DNA of 64,000 bases from Streptomyces cavernae (lineage in GTDB: Bacteria; Actinomycetota; Actinomycetes; Streptomycetales; Streptomycetaceae). Position 1 is the stretch's first letter. Each line of letters starts with the position of its first letter. Below, one piece after another: positions 20,833 through 29,582 of the stretch. The position numbers were made by a program, and so were the translations under genes. A model generated the notes under the pieces. That model was given only the letters and a program-made list of their open reading frames with translations, was not told the origin of the DNA and did not search any database. The stretch is taken from positions 118,991 through 182,990 of the forward strand of contig NZ_ML137709.1 in assembly GCF_004023625.1 (NCBI RefSeq). Reading direction: 5' to 3'.

Positions 20833-21735
20833 ATGAGTCTGATGCGCAGTCTGAACCGGGCGCTCACCGCCACGACAGGGCTCCAGGTACGGAAGGCCAC
20901 TCCGGCCGCTCCGGCTGCTTTGCCGAAGTCCGGGGCCACGTCCGCGGGGCCCGCCCAGGGGCCTGCCGCGGCGTACCGATGTCCGGCGCCCGAGGACCTC
21001 CGGACCGACCGGCTGCTGCGTCAACCGGTCTTCATCATGTCTCCGGTGCGCTCGGGCTCGACCCTGCTGAGGATGCTGCTCAACGCCCACTCGCGGCTGC
21101 ATTCCCCGCACGAGCTGCACATACGCCGCCTGGAAGTCGGCTACGGCAGCAAGCTCTCGCAGAAGGCCATGACCGCCCTGGACCTGGAGCGCGGCGATCT
21201 GGAACATCTGCTGTGGGACCGTGTCCTGCACCGCGAGCTGGTCAAGTCCGGCAAGGACTTCATCGTCGATAAGACGCCCAGCAACGCCTTCGTCTACCAG
21301 CGTCTGCGCGACTGCTGGCCCGACGCCCGCTTCGTTTTCCTGCTGCGCCACCCCGTCTCCATCGCCCGGTCGTGGCACGAGGGCGACCCCGACAAGCGGA
21401 CCTACGAGGAGGCGGCGGCCGACGCGCTGCGCTACATGAAGGCCGTCGAGAAGGCCCGGGGCGGGCTGACCGGCTTTCACACCCTGCGCTACGAGGACCT
21501 CACCCAGGGCCCCCAGGCCGAGCTGCGCCGGATGTGCGCCTTCCTCGACGTCGACTTCGAGCCCATGATGCTGGACTACGGCAAGCGCGACGACTCCCAG
21601 GTGGTGAAGGGACTCGGCGACTGGCGCGACAAGATCCGCTCCGGCACGGTGCAGGCCGGGCGCGCGCTGCCCCGCGAGGAGGAGATCCCCGAGATCCTGC
21701 GGCCCATGTGTGCCGCCTGGGGCTACTCGTCGTGA
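20833..21735 (+). CDS. PAPS-dependent sulfotransferase
   Basis: A 300-residue sulfotransferase. The 5'-phosphosulfate loop is PVFIMSPVRSGSTLLRML (about 65-82) and the 3'-phosphate motif is FVFLLRHPVSIARSW (about 168-182). FHTLRYEDLTQGP is also family-typical. The first 50 residues are Ala/Pro-rich and poorly conserved. It heads a tightly packed set: its stop overlaps the next start (GTGA), and a glycosyltransferase and an APS kinase remnant follow, all overlapping. The product is probably a sulfated glycoconjugate. The upstream 140 bp is comparatively AT-rich and likely holds the operon promoter. Confidence 0.87.
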   Translation: MSLMRSLNRALTATTGLQVRKATPAAPAALPKSGATSAGPAQGPAAAYRCPAPEDLRTDRLLRQPVFIMSPVRSGSTLLRMLLNAHSRLHSPHELHIRRLEVGYGSKLSQKAMTALDLERGDLEHLLWDRVLHRELVKSGKDFIVDKTPSNAFVYQRLRDCWPDARFVFLLRHPVSIARSWHEGDPDKRTYEEAAADALRYMKAVEKARGGLTGFHTLRYEDLTQGPQAELRRMCAFLDVDFEPMMLDYGKRDDSQVVKGLGDWRDKIRSGTVQAGRALPREEEIPEILRPMCAAWGYSS

Positions 21736-22145
21736 AGTCGCATGCGGAGGTCGCGGAGGTCTGGCCCCGCGACGGACTGGTACGGCTGGTCGGGCACATC
21801 TACGGACGGCCCGTACGGGACGAAGACGAATGGCGGCTTTTGCTGGTGCTTCGCTGCGGCGAGCAGCGGCTGCACTACCAGGTCGCGCTGGAGGAGAACC
21901 GCTTCGAGAGCGAGCTGCCGATCACCGACCTGAGGAAGGCGGACCCGGCATCCGTAGAGGAGTGGGACCTCCATCTCACCGAAGGCACGGCCGAACTGCG
22001 GGTGGGCCGCCACCTCGACGACATCCGCGGCAAGAAGAGGATCATGGTCTATCCGGAACAGCGGCTGGCGGACTTCAGCGTCCGGCCCTACTTCACCGTC
22101 AACGACAACCTCTCCCTGGAGTGCCGCACGGAGGTCGCGTCATGA
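21732..22145 (+). CDS. Unrecognised protein coupled to sulfotransferase and glycosyltransferase
   Basis: A 137-residue protein that I do not recognise. It is predicted mostly beta-strand (VRLVGHIYGRP, WRLLLVLRCGEQRLHYQVAL, WDLHLTEGTAELRVG), consistent with a small beta-sandwich, and has no signal peptide or helix-rich segment. GTG 21732 overlaps the sulfotransferase stop and its TGA overlaps the glycosyltransferase ATG, so all three are translated together in fixed ratio. Such domains occur as extensions of glycan polymerases and teichoic-acid transferases. An accessory or substrate-presenting role is a guess. Confidence 0.75.
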   Translation: MKSHAEVAEVWPRDGLVRLVGHIYGRPVRDEDEWRLLLVLRCGEQRLHYQVALEENRFESELPITDLRKADPASVEEWDLHLTEGTAELRVGRHLDDIRGKKRIMVYPEQRLADFSVRPYFTVNDNLSLECRTEVAS

Positions 22146-23461
22146 CGGCCGACCGCCTGCCCGTCCGGCCGGCCGACGGCCCGCCGCGCCATCGTCCGAA
22201 GGTCCGCTATCTGCTGCTGCACGCCTACGGCCGCGGCGGCACCATCCGCACCGTGATGAACCAGACCAACTCGCTGGTCGCCGCCGGCTGGGAGGTCGAG
22301 CTGGTGAGCGCGATCCGACGCCGCGACGACCTTCAGTTCCCCCTCGACGAACGCGTCCGCGTCTCCACCGTCGTCGATCTGCGCGACGACGCTTACGTCC
22401 GGCCCATCGGCCTCATCGAGCGCTGGCAGGAGTGGCGCAAGGGCCGACTGCTCGCGGAGCCGCCCCGGGCCGTCCCGCCCGGCGAGTTCGGCTACCGCCA
22501 TTTCAACCGTTACGTGGAGCAGCAGCTCGCCCGCTATCTGAGGACGCTGCGGGACGGCGTGCTCGTCACCACCCGGCCCGCGCTGAACCTCCTGGCCGCC
22601 GAGCACGCCGCGGGCGGGGTGATCCGGGTGGCTCAGGAGCACATGAACCACGGCACGCACAAGCGCGACGTGCAGGAACGCATCCGGGAGAGCTACCCGA
22701 GCTTCGACGCGGTCGCCGTGCTGACCGAACGCGACCGCGAGGAGTACGCGCGGCTGCTGCCCGGCACCCGGGTGGTGCGCATACCGAACGCCGTGCACTC
22801 ACTGGACCAGGTCCCCTCCGACCACCGGTCGAAGATCGCGGTCGCGGCCGGGCGGCTCTTCCCCCAGAAGGGCTTCGACATCCTCATCCCGGCGTGGGCG
22901 AAGCTCGTGGAGACGTACCCGGACTGGCAGCTGCGGATCTACGGCAGCGGCGAGAAGAAGGCGCAGCTGCGGGAGCTCGTCGACAAGCACCACCTCTACA
23001 ACCACGTCTTCCTGATGGGCCACACCGACCGGCTCGACGACGAACTCGCCAAGGCCTCCTTCTACGTGCTCAGTTCCCGCTTCGAAGGGCTGCCGATGGT
23101 GATGATCGAGGCGATGAGCCATGCGCTGCCGGTGGTCGGCTTCGACTGCCCGACCGGGCCGTCCGACGTGCTCACCCACGGCGTCGACGGTCTGCTCGTC
23201 CCGCCCGAGGACCCCGACGCCCTCGCCGAGGCCATGGGCAAGCTCATGGGCGACCGGGCGCTGCGCGCCGACATGGGCATGGCCGCCGTGATGACGGCCG
23301 CCTCCTACGGGCCGGACGCCGTGCACCCGCGGTGGGAAGCCCTCTTCACCGAACTCCACCGGCTCCACCGGCTTGACCGGCTCCCCGAAGGGCGCGGCGC
23401 ACGGGGCGACGCCACGGCAGGGCGGCAGGCGCACGCCGCCGCGGAAGGACCGCTCGCATGA
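22142..23461 (+). CDS. Glycosyltransferase family 4-type (GT-B)
   Basis: Retaining GT-B glycosyltransferase of 439 residues. The N-terminal acceptor domain shows YLLLHAYGRGGTIRTVMNQ (the GGT/A loop near residue 28). The C-terminal domain shows AVAAGRLFPQKGFDILIPAW, LRIYGSGEKKAQL and the nucleotide-sugar site SSRFEGLPMVMIEAMSHALP (E-x7-E type). There is no membrane segment. Start and stop both overlap neighbours by 4 bp. With the sulfotransferase it suggests synthesis of a sulfated surface or secreted glycan. The variable Ala/Gly-rich C-terminus after about residue 405 is not conserved. Confidence 0.88.
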   Translation: MTADRLPVRPADGPPRHRPKVRYLLLHAYGRGGTIRTVMNQTNSLVAAGWEVELVSAIRRRDDLQFPLDERVRVSTVVDLRDDAYVRPIGLIERWQEWRKGRLLAEPPRAVPPGEFGYRHFNRYVEQQLARYLRTLRDGVLVTTRPALNLLAAEHAAGGVIRVAQEHMNHGTHKRDVQERIRESYPSFDAVAVLTERDREEYARLLPGTRVVRIPNAVHSLDQVPSDHRSKIAVAAGRLFPQKGFDILIPAWAKLVETYPDWQLRIYGSGEKKAQLRELVDKHHLYNHVFLMGHTDRLDDELAKASFYVLSSRFEGLPMVMIEAMSHALPVVGFDCPTGPSDVLTHGVDGLLVPPEDPDALAEAMGKLMGDRALRADMGMAAVMTAASYGPDAVHPRWEALFTELHRLHRLDRLPEGRGARGDATAGRQAHAAAEGPLA

Positions 23462-24018
23462 CCACCACGGCAAGGGCGCAGGGTGCCACCGTCTGGCTCA
23501 CCGGCCTGCCGAGCGCGGGCAAGACCACGATCGCCCGGACGCTCGCGGCCGGCTGCGGTCCGAGGGCCACCGCGTTGAGGTCCTCGACGGCGACGAGATC
23601 CGCCGCTTCCTGTCGGCCGGGCTCGGCTTCAGCCGCGAGGACCGCAACACCAATGTCCAGCGCGTCGGGCCGGTCGCCGAGGTTCTCGCCCGCAACGGGG
23701 TGCTGGCGGTGGTGCCGGTGATCGCGCCGTACGCGGACAGCCGGGAGGCGGTGCGGGGGGGGACACGAGGCGAGCGCCACACCGTACTTCGAGGTGCATG
23801 TGGCCACCCGGTCGAGGTGTGTGCCGAAGGCGATGTGAAAGGGGCTGTACGCGCGCCAGGCCGCGGGTCAGCCGATCGGGCTCACGGGCGTCGACGACCC
23901 CCACGAGCCCCCGGTCGACCCCGCGGTCGCGCTGCACACGCGGCACCAGACGCCGGAGGAGTCCGCGGGGCTGGTGTACCGGGCGCCGGCCGACCGGGGG
24001 ATCGTGTGTCGGGCCATT
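23458..24018 (+). pseudogene. cysC: Frameshifted adenylylsulfate (APS) kinase
   Basis: The ATG overlaps the glycosyltransferase stop, and the protein begins properly with VWLTGLPSAGKTTIARTL (P-loop). The reading then shifts at about 23553-23560 into HRVEVLDGDEIRRFLSAGLG with NTNVQRVGPVAEVLARNG. It shifts again at an eight-G run (23755-23762) into HEASATPYFEVHVAT, again in the next C-run into PVEVCAE-DVKG, and again at a G-run into LYARQAAGQPIGLTGVDDP. Every conserved block is present in order, so the loss is recent, or the base calls here are wrong. An intact enzyme of about 180-190 residues would make PAPS for the sulfotransferase. Confidence 0.8.
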
Positions 24019-24051
24019 CGCCCGCCGCGCACCGGCCCGCCCACGAAGGCG

Positions 24052-26400
24052 TCAACCCCCCAGTGTGAGCCGGGGTTTGGGAGTGTCGGTGCGCCCCGTC
24101 CGCGGGCGTCTGCTCCCGGCGCGGTAGGGCGCGGGCCAGGTGACGCCCGGCCCGGTGTAGCCCTGCTCGGCCGCCGCGTGCAGCGTCCAGTTCGGGTCGT
24201 AGAGGTGTGGCCGGGCGAGGGCGCACAGGTCCGTACGGCCCGCGAGGACGAGCGAGTTGACGTCGTCCCAGGACGAGATGGCGCCGACGGCGATCACCGG
24301 GACGCCGGTCTCGTTGCGGATGCGGTCGGCGTACGGGGTCTGGTACGAGCGCCCGTACTCGGGCCGTTCGTCCGGGACGACCTGGCCGGTCGACACGTCG
24401 ATGGCGTCGGCGCCGTGCGCGGCGAAGGCCCGGGCGATCGCGACGGCGTCCTCGGCGGTGGTCCCGCCGTCGGCCCAGTCGGTGGCGGAGATCCGTACGG
24501 TCATCGGCCGTTCCTCGGGCCACACCGCCCGTACTGCGTCGAAGACCTCCAGCGGGAAGCGCAGCCGGTCGGTGAGCGTGCCACCGTAGGCGTCCGTGCG
24601 CCGGTTGGTCAGCGGGGACAGGAAACCGGACAGCAGGTAGCCGTGCGCGCAGTGCAGTTCCAGCAGGTCGAAGCCACAGCGCACGGCCCGCCGCGCGGCC
24701 GAGACGAACTGGTCCCGGATGTGCCCGAGTTGGCGTTCGGACAGCTCGTGCGGTGTCTGGTTCCCGGGCCGGTAGGGGATCGGGGAGGCGGCCACGAGCG
24801 CCCAGTTGCCCTCCTGGAGGGGTTGGTCGATGCCCTCCCACATCAGCCGGGTGGAGCCCTTGCGCCCGGAGTGGCCGAGCTGGACCCCGACGGCGGTGTC
24901 CGGGGCCCGGGTGTGCACGAAGTCGACGATCCGGCGCCAGGCCGTGGCCTGTTCGGGGGTGTAGAGCCCCGCGCAGCCCGGGGTGATCCGCCCTTGCGGG
25001 CTGACGCACACCATCTCGGTCATCACCAGTCCGGCGCCGCCGAGAGCCCGGGCGCCCAGGTGCACGAGGTGGAAGTCGCCGGGTACGCCGTCCACCGCCG
25101 AGTACATGTCCATGGGGGACACGACGACCCGGTTCCGCAGGGTCAGTCCGCGCAGCCGGAAGGGGGTGAACATCGGCGGGGTGTCCGGCGGACAGCCGAA
25201 CTCGCGCTCCACGGCGGCGGTGAAGCGCCTATCGCGCAACTGGAGGTTGTCGTGAGTGACGCGGCGGCTGCGGGTGAGCAGGTTGAAGGCGAACTGACGC
25301 GGCGGCTGGTCCAGGTAGAGCCCGAGGTTCTCGAACCACTCCAGGCTGGCGCGGGCGGCCCGCTGGGTGGAGGCGACGACGGGCCGCCGTTCCTCCTCGT
25401 AGGCGGCCAGGGCCCGCTGAAGGGTGGGGTGTTCCCGTAAACAGGCGGCCAGCGCCAGCGCGTCCTCGACGGCGAGCTTGGTGCCCGAGCCGATGGAGAA
25501 GTGGGCGGTGTGCGCGGCGTCCCCGATGAGGACGAGATTGCCGTGCGACCAGCGTTCGTTGACGACGGTGCGGAAGGTGGTCCACACCGAGTTGTTGGAC
25601 CGGAGGGGTCGGCCGCCCAGCGCCTCGGCGAAGATCTTCGCGCAGCGTTCGACGGACTCGGCCGTCCCGAGTTCCGCGAAGCCGGCCGCCCGCCAGACCT
25701 CTTCGCGCATCTCGACGATGACGGTGGAGGCGCCGGATCGGTTCTGTATCCCGGAGGGACTCGTTGCGGGGCGGTGGTCGGGCGACGGGCGGGAGTACGG
25801 GTATCCGTGCAGTTGCATCACGCCGTGTTCCGTTTCGGCGATCTCGAAGCGGAAAGCGTCGAAGGCGAAGTCGGCGGCGAGCCAGATGTAGCGGCAGCGG
25901 TGCCGGGTGACCGAGGGCCGGAACACCTCGGCGTACGCCTCGCGGGTGGTGCTGTGCACGCCGTCGGCGGCGATGACGAGGTCGTACGTGCGCGTGAGCC
26001 GGGCCGGGTCCGGCGCCCGCGTCCGGAACCGCAACTCCACACCCAGCGAGCGGCACCGTTCGTGGAGGATCCCCAGCAGCCGGCGCCGGCCGAGCGCGGC
26101 GAAGCCGTGGCCGCCGGAGGTGTGGCGGGCTCCGCGGTGCACGACGTCGATGTCGTCCCAGCGCACGAACTCGTCCCGCAGCGCCGCGTACACCACCGGG
26201 TCGGCGTGCTCGATCCCCCCGAGGGTCTCGTCGGAGAGGACGACGCCGAAGCCGAAGGTGTCGTCGGGCGCGTTGCGCTCCCAGACGGTGACCTCCCGGG
26301 CCGGATCGAGCCGCTTGAGCAGGGCGGCGGCGTACAGGCCGCCGGGGCCGCCACCGACGACGGCGACGCGCGGCGGACGCCCGCCGCCCCCGGGCGGCAC
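24052..26400 (-). CDS. Bifunctional flavin monooxygenase / OYE-type reductase (2-aminobenzoyl-CoA or salicylyl-CoA hydroxylase)
   Basis: Two-domain flavoenzyme of 782 residues. The N-terminal half is a PHBH-type FAD monooxygenase with VAVVGGGPGGLYAAALL (about 12-28), VIAADGVHSTTR, and NLVLIGDAAHTAHFSIGSGT. The C-terminal half (about 395-770) is an old-yellow-enzyme barrel with FTPFRLRGLTLRNRVVVSPM, GVQLGHSGRKG, ELHCAHGYLLSGFLSPLTN and YGGTLTDRLRF. This fusion is known as 2-aminobenzoyl-CoA monooxygenase/reductase and as bifunctional salicylyl-CoA 5-hydroxylase. It hydroxylates and then reduces the aromatic CoA ester. GTG 26400 has GGGAGGT just upstream and begins two bases after the hydratase stop, so the two are an operon. 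Confidence 0.87.
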   Translation of the reverse strand: MPPGGGGRPPRVAVVGGGPGGLYAAALLKRLDPAREVTVWERNAPDDTFGFGVVLSDETLGGIEHADPVVYAALRDEFVRWDDIDVVHRGARHTSGGHGFAALGRRRLLGILHERCRSLGVELRFRTRAPDPARLTRTYDLVIAADGVHSTTREAYAEVFRPSVTRHRCRYIWLAADFAFDAFRFEIAETEHGVMQLHGYPYSRPSPDHRPATSPSGIQNRSGASTVIVEMREEVWRAAGFAELGTAESVERCAKIFAEALGGRPLRSNNSVWTTFRTVVNERWSHGNLVLIGDAAHTAHFSIGSGTKLAVEDALALAACLREHPTLQRALAAYEEERRPVVASTQRAARASLEWFENLGLYLDQPPRQFAFNLLTRSRRVTHDNLQLRDRRFTAAVEREFGCPPDTPPMFTPFRLRGLTLRNRVVVSPMDMYSAVDGVPGDFHLVHLGARALGGAGLVMTEMVCVSPQGRITPGCAGLYTPEQATAWRRIVDFVHTRAPDTAVGVQLGHSGRKGSTRLMWEGIDQPLQEGNWALVAASPIPYRPGNQTPHELSERQLGHIRDQFVSAARRAVRCGFDLLELHCAHGYLLSGFLSPLTNRRTDAYGGTLTDRLRFPLEVFDAVRAVWPEERPMTVRISATDWADGGTTAEDAVAIARAFAAHGADAIDVSTGQVVPDERPEYGRSYQTPYADRIRNETGVPVIAVGAISSWDDVNSLVLAGRTDLCALARPHLYDPNWTLHAAAEQGYTGPGVTWPAPYRAGSRRPRTGRTDTPKPRLTLGG

Positions 26401-26402
26401 GG

Positions 26403-27230
26403 CTACCTCCCCCGCCACTTCGGGGCACGCTTCTCGGTGAACGCCGCGTGGAACTCGGCGTAGTCCTCCCCGTTCATCAGCAGCGCCTGGGTCGCGGCGT
26501 CCAGTTCGACCGCGGCCGCGAGCGGCATGTCGAGTTCGGCGGTGAGCAGTGCCTTGGTCTGGGCGTAGGCGAGCGCGGGGCCCTCGGCGAGCCGGCGGGC
26601 GAGGGCGTGGGCCGCCTCGTCCGCGTGCCCGTCCTCGGCCAGTTCGCTGATCAGGCCGATCCGCTCGGCCTCCGGAGCACGCACCGGTTCGCCCAGCATG
26701 AGCAGCCGCGTGGCGTGTCCGAGTCCGACGACCCGGGGCAGCAGATACGCGGCCCCCATGTCGCCGCCGGAGAGCCCGACGCGGGTGAACAGGAACGCGA
26801 ACCGGGCGGAGGGGTCGGCGACCCGGAAGTCGGCCGCCAGCGCGAGCACCGCCCCGGCGCCCGCGGCCACCCCGTGCACCGCGGCGATCACGGGGAACGG
26901 ACACTCCCGCAGGGCCCGTACGACCTGCCCGGTCATGCGGTTGAAGTCGAGCAGACGGGAGGTGTCCATCGACAGCGTGGCGCCGATGATCTCGTCGACG
27001 TCGCCGCCGGAGCAGAACCCGCGCCCCTCCCCTGCCAGGACCAGCGCCCGCACGGACTTCTCTCGGGACAGTTCGGCGAGCAGATCGCGCAGGTCGGCGT
27101 AGGCGCCGAAGGTGAGCGCGTTGAGCTTCTCGGGGCGGGCGAGGGTGACGGTGGCGACGCCGTCGGCCAGGGCGCAGCGCAGGTGCCGCCAGCCGGGGGT
27201 GCGGGCGGCCGAGCCGGTGAAGGGACTCAT
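26403..27230 (-). CDS. Enoyl-CoA hydratase/isomerase family protein
   Basis: Crotonase-fold protein of 275 residues. The oxyanion hole is formed by LNALTFGAYADL and GEGRGFCSGGDVDEI; PVIAAVHGVAAGAGAVLALAAD and the region around FTRVGLSGGDMGAAYLLPR (Gly-Asp catalytic pair) are typical. It would hydrate a ring-derived or ring-opened CoA ester after the flavoenzyme coded two bases downstream. ATG 27230 follows GGAGG at about ten bases. A related crotonase could instead hydrolyse or isomerise the thioester, so the precise reaction is uncertain. Confidence 0.88.
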   Translation of the reverse strand: MSPFTGSAARTPGWRHLRCALADGVATVTLARPEKLNALTFGAYADLRDLLAELSREKSVRALVLAGEGRGFCSGGDVDEIIGATLSMDTSRLLDFNRMTGQVVRALRECPFPVIAAVHGVAAGAGAVLALAADFRVADPSARFAFLFTRVGLSGGDMGAAYLLPRVVGLGHATRLLMLGEPVRAPEAERIGLISELAEDGHADEAAHALARRLAEGPALAYAQTKALLTAELDMPLAAAVELDAATQALLMNGEDYAEFHAAFTEKRAPKWRGR

Positions 27231-27702
27231 CAGGTGCGGCCTCCTCGGCGCTCGGGCGTGCCGGCGGCCGCCGGTGGGGGCGGCGTTCGGGCGGGGCGGC
27301 GTTCGGGCGGGGCGGCGTTCGGGCGGGGCGGCGGTCCACGGGGGCGGTCCAGGCAGGGGTCCAGGCAGCGGCGGCCGGCCTCGACCACGGCCGGCTTCGA
27401 AGGTATCACCGTTCTGTGACTATCGTCAGGAGCACGCAATAGGACTGAGGGAGCCGTCATGGCCCTGTCGAGAAACCGTCAGGGGGTCACGGCTCGTCGA
27501 CATCCCGGTAACGGTGCATCGAACGGCGCTGGGCGGGGCGTTGTCCTGGGTACGGAGCCGGTACCGGACAGGGCGGCGGCGGCCGGGCCAGAAGGTCGAT
27601 GAAGATCTTGTAGGGCGGAACGTCCCGAATGCACCCCGCCGATCGCCTCTGTCCGGGTGCGCCGTACCATCACTGAACGTCGAAAGCAGGACCACCTGCT
27701 CC
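27231..27702. repeat. Intergenic region with 16-bp tandem repeat
   Basis: 470 bp between divergent genes. ggcgttcgggcggggc recurs in tandem about three times (about 27290-27338). At 27459-27602 a 47-codon frame with GAGGGAGCC before its ATG is open, but it matches nothing I know and I do not call it a gene. Confidence 0.5.
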
Positions 27703-28155
27703 ATGAACGGACCGACCTTGCACGAACCCTCCGCTCCCGCCTCCTGGCGCATCGCGCTCCCGCACACGGCCGCGGCCGTGCCCGTCGCGCGCGCCCTGGT
27801 CCGTACGGCCCTGGCCGACCTCGAGTACGCCGCGGACAGCGACACCGCCGAGCTGCTCACCGCCGAACTGGTCGCCAACGCCGTGGAGCACACCTCGGGC
27901 GACGCCCCGATAGAGCTGGTCGTGGAGATGCTGCCGTACGGCTGCCAGGTGGAGGTGCACGACCCCGACCCCGCGCCGCCCGGCGACCTCACCGTCCCAC
28001 TGCCGTCCGGCGAGCCGGATCCGTGGCAGGAGCACGGGCGGGGCCTGCTGCTGATCCGCACCCTCAGCGCGTCCTGCGGCCACCGCCCCACCGAGTCGGG
28101 CAAGGCGGTGTGGTTCCGCCTGCCCTTCGTCCCCCGGCAGCGCGGGCCTCTGTAG
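27703..28155 (+). CDS. Anti-sigma-like ATP-binding protein (HATPase_c)
   Basis: A 150-residue serine-kinase-like ATPase of the RsbW group, which is abundant in Streptomyces. The N-box is TAELLTAELVANAVEHT and the G-box is WQEHGRGLLLIRTLSASCG, with VWFRLPF at the end. These proteins bind a sigma factor or phosphorylate an antagonist, but for the large family of short copies no partner is known. ATG 27703 is chosen because the fold begins right after it; the ribosome site (AGCAGGA) is weak. It is monocistronic, with no sigma factor next to it. Confidence 0.83.
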   Translation: MNGPTLHEPSAPASWRIALPHTAAAVPVARALVRTALADLEYAADSDTAELLTAELVANAVEHTSGDAPIELVVEMLPYGCQVEVHDPDPAPPGDLTVPLPSGEPDPWQEHGRGLLLIRTLSASCGHRPTESGKAVWFRLPFVPRQRGPL

Positions 28156-28215
28156 GCGGGCCGCAGCGCGGGCCCCTGTAGGCGGGCCGCGGGCGGACGC
28201 CGCCCCGGCATCGGG

Positions 28216-29223
28216 TCAGGCGAGCGTCGCCACCATGATCGCCTTGATGGTGTGCAGCCGGTTCTCCGCCTCGTCGAAGACGACGGAGTGCGCCGACTCG
28301 AAGACCTCGTCGGTCACCTCCAGCGAGTCCAGGCCGTGCCGTTCGTGGATCTCACGGCCGACCTTGGTGCCGAGGTCGTGGAAGGCCGGCAGGCAGTGCA
28401 GGAATTTGACGTCCGGGTTGCCGGTGGCCCGCAGCACGTCCATGGTCACGGCGTACGGGCCCAGCGCCACGATCCGCTCGTCCCACACGTCCTTGGGCTC
28501 ACCCATGGACACCCATACGTCGGTGGCGACGAAGTCCGCTCCCCGCACACCCTCCTCTATGGACTCGGTGAGCGTGATCCGCGCACCGCTGGTCACCGCC
28601 AGCTCACGCGCCCGCGCCACGACCGCGTCGGCGGGCCAGTAGGACTTCGGCGCGACGATGCGCACGTCCATGCCCAGCAGGGCCCCGGTGACCAGGTAGG
28701 AGTTGCCCATGTTGAAACGGGCGTCGCCCAGATAGGCGAACGCCGTCTCACCGAGGGGCTTGGCACAGTGCTCGGTCATGGTGAGGACGTCGGCGAGCAT
28801 CTGGGTGGGGTGCCAGTCGTCGGTCAGACCGTTGTAGACGGGGACCCCTGCGTATGCGGCCAGTTCCTCGACGTGTCCCTGGCTGTCGCCGCGGTACTCG
28901 ATCGCGTCGTACATCCGGCCGAGCACCCGGGCGGTGTCCTTGACCGACTCCTTGTGCCCGAGCTGGGAGCCGGAGGGGTCGAGATACGTGGTCGAAGCGC
29001 CCTGGTCCGCGGCCGCGACCTCGAAGGCGCAGCGGGTGCGCGTCGATGTCTTCTCGAAGATCAGCGCGATGTTCTTTCCGGTCAGCGACCTGGTCTCGGT
29101 CCCGGCCCGCTTGGCCGCCTTCAGCTCTGCGGCCAGCTCCACCAGCCCCCGGAACTCGTCCTGGGTGAAGTCGAGCTCTTTGAGGAAGTGGCGGCCGGTG
29201 AGGGCGCGCGGGGCTGTCGCCAT
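28216..29223 (-). CDS. argF: Ornithine carbamoyltransferase
   Basis: A 335-residue cytoplasmic enzyme converting carbamoyl phosphate and ornithine to citrulline, or the reverse in arginine catabolism. The carbamoyl-phosphate site STRTRCAFE (about 60-68), [28 protein letters not shown], the ornithine loop DVWVSMGE and the catalytic HCLPAFHD are all present. Its location just after arginine deiminase points to the catabolic form, so arcB would also be a fair name. ATG 29223 sits behind a clearly AT-rich promoter region. No carbamate kinase gene is seen in the window. Confidence 0.93.
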   Translation of the reverse strand: MATAPRALTGRHFLKELDFTQDEFRGLVELAAELKAAKRAGTETRSLTGKNIALIFEKTSTRTRCAFEVAAADQGASTTYLDPSGSQLGHKESVKDTARVLGRMYDAIEYRGDSQGHVEELAAYAGVPVYNGLTDDWHPTQMLADVLTMTEHCAKPLGETAFAYLGDARFNMGNSYLVTGALLGMDVRIVAPKSYWPADAVVARARELAVTSGARITLTESIEEGVRGADFVATDVWVSMGEPKDVWDERIVALGPYAVTMDVLRATGNPDVKFLHCLPAFHDLGTKVGREIHERHGLDSLEVTDEVFESAHSVVFDEAENRLHTIKAIMVATLA

Positions 29224-29254
29224 GGGGCGCTCCAGGGTTACGAAGACAGGGAAC

Positions 29255-29300
29255 GCTGGAATACTATACGACGCCTTACATTTCTATACAGACGTTATGC
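29255..29300 (-). promoter_or_regulatory. AT-rich promoter/operator region of argF
   Basis: A short block much richer in A/T than its surroundings. It contains ctatac twice (about 29264-29269 and 29284-29289) and ttatgcag (29295-29302), whose complement resembles the TGCATA half-site of Streptomyces ARG boxes. ArgR control is plausible but not demonstrable by eye. Confidence 0.3.
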
Positions 29301-29365
29301 AGGACCCGTCTGACCCATGGCGCGACGTTCCCGGAAGCCCAGGCGGAACCGGGCCTTCTGGGACC

Positions 29366-29530
29366 TGAGCGGGTGTCCGCCGATCCCGGCGGGGACCCGA
29401 GCGGGTGTCCGCCGATCCCAACAGGGACCCGAGCGGGTACCCCATCCCGGCGGGACCGGGAGCCGGTACCCGTACCCGCCGGTCCCCGCAGGACCGGGAG
29501 CCGGTACCCGCCGATCCCCGCGGGGTCCGC
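29366..29530. repeat. Imperfect tandem repeats between argF and arcA
   Basis: About 30-bp units built from gagcgggtgtccgccgatcc and gggaccgggagccggtaccc occur in tandem variants. There is no coding signature in either strand. The region lies upstream of argF, beyond the AT-rich block, and downstream of arcA. Confidence 0.5.
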
Positions 29531-29582
29531 TCGGCGGCGCCGCCTTCTCGCGCGGGAGGCGGGCGGCTCCCCGAGCCGCCCC

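Noticed and set aside
27459..27602. 47-codon open frame with a fair ribosome site
   Set aside because: No homology that I recognise, atypical composition, and it lies in a repeat-containing spacer.
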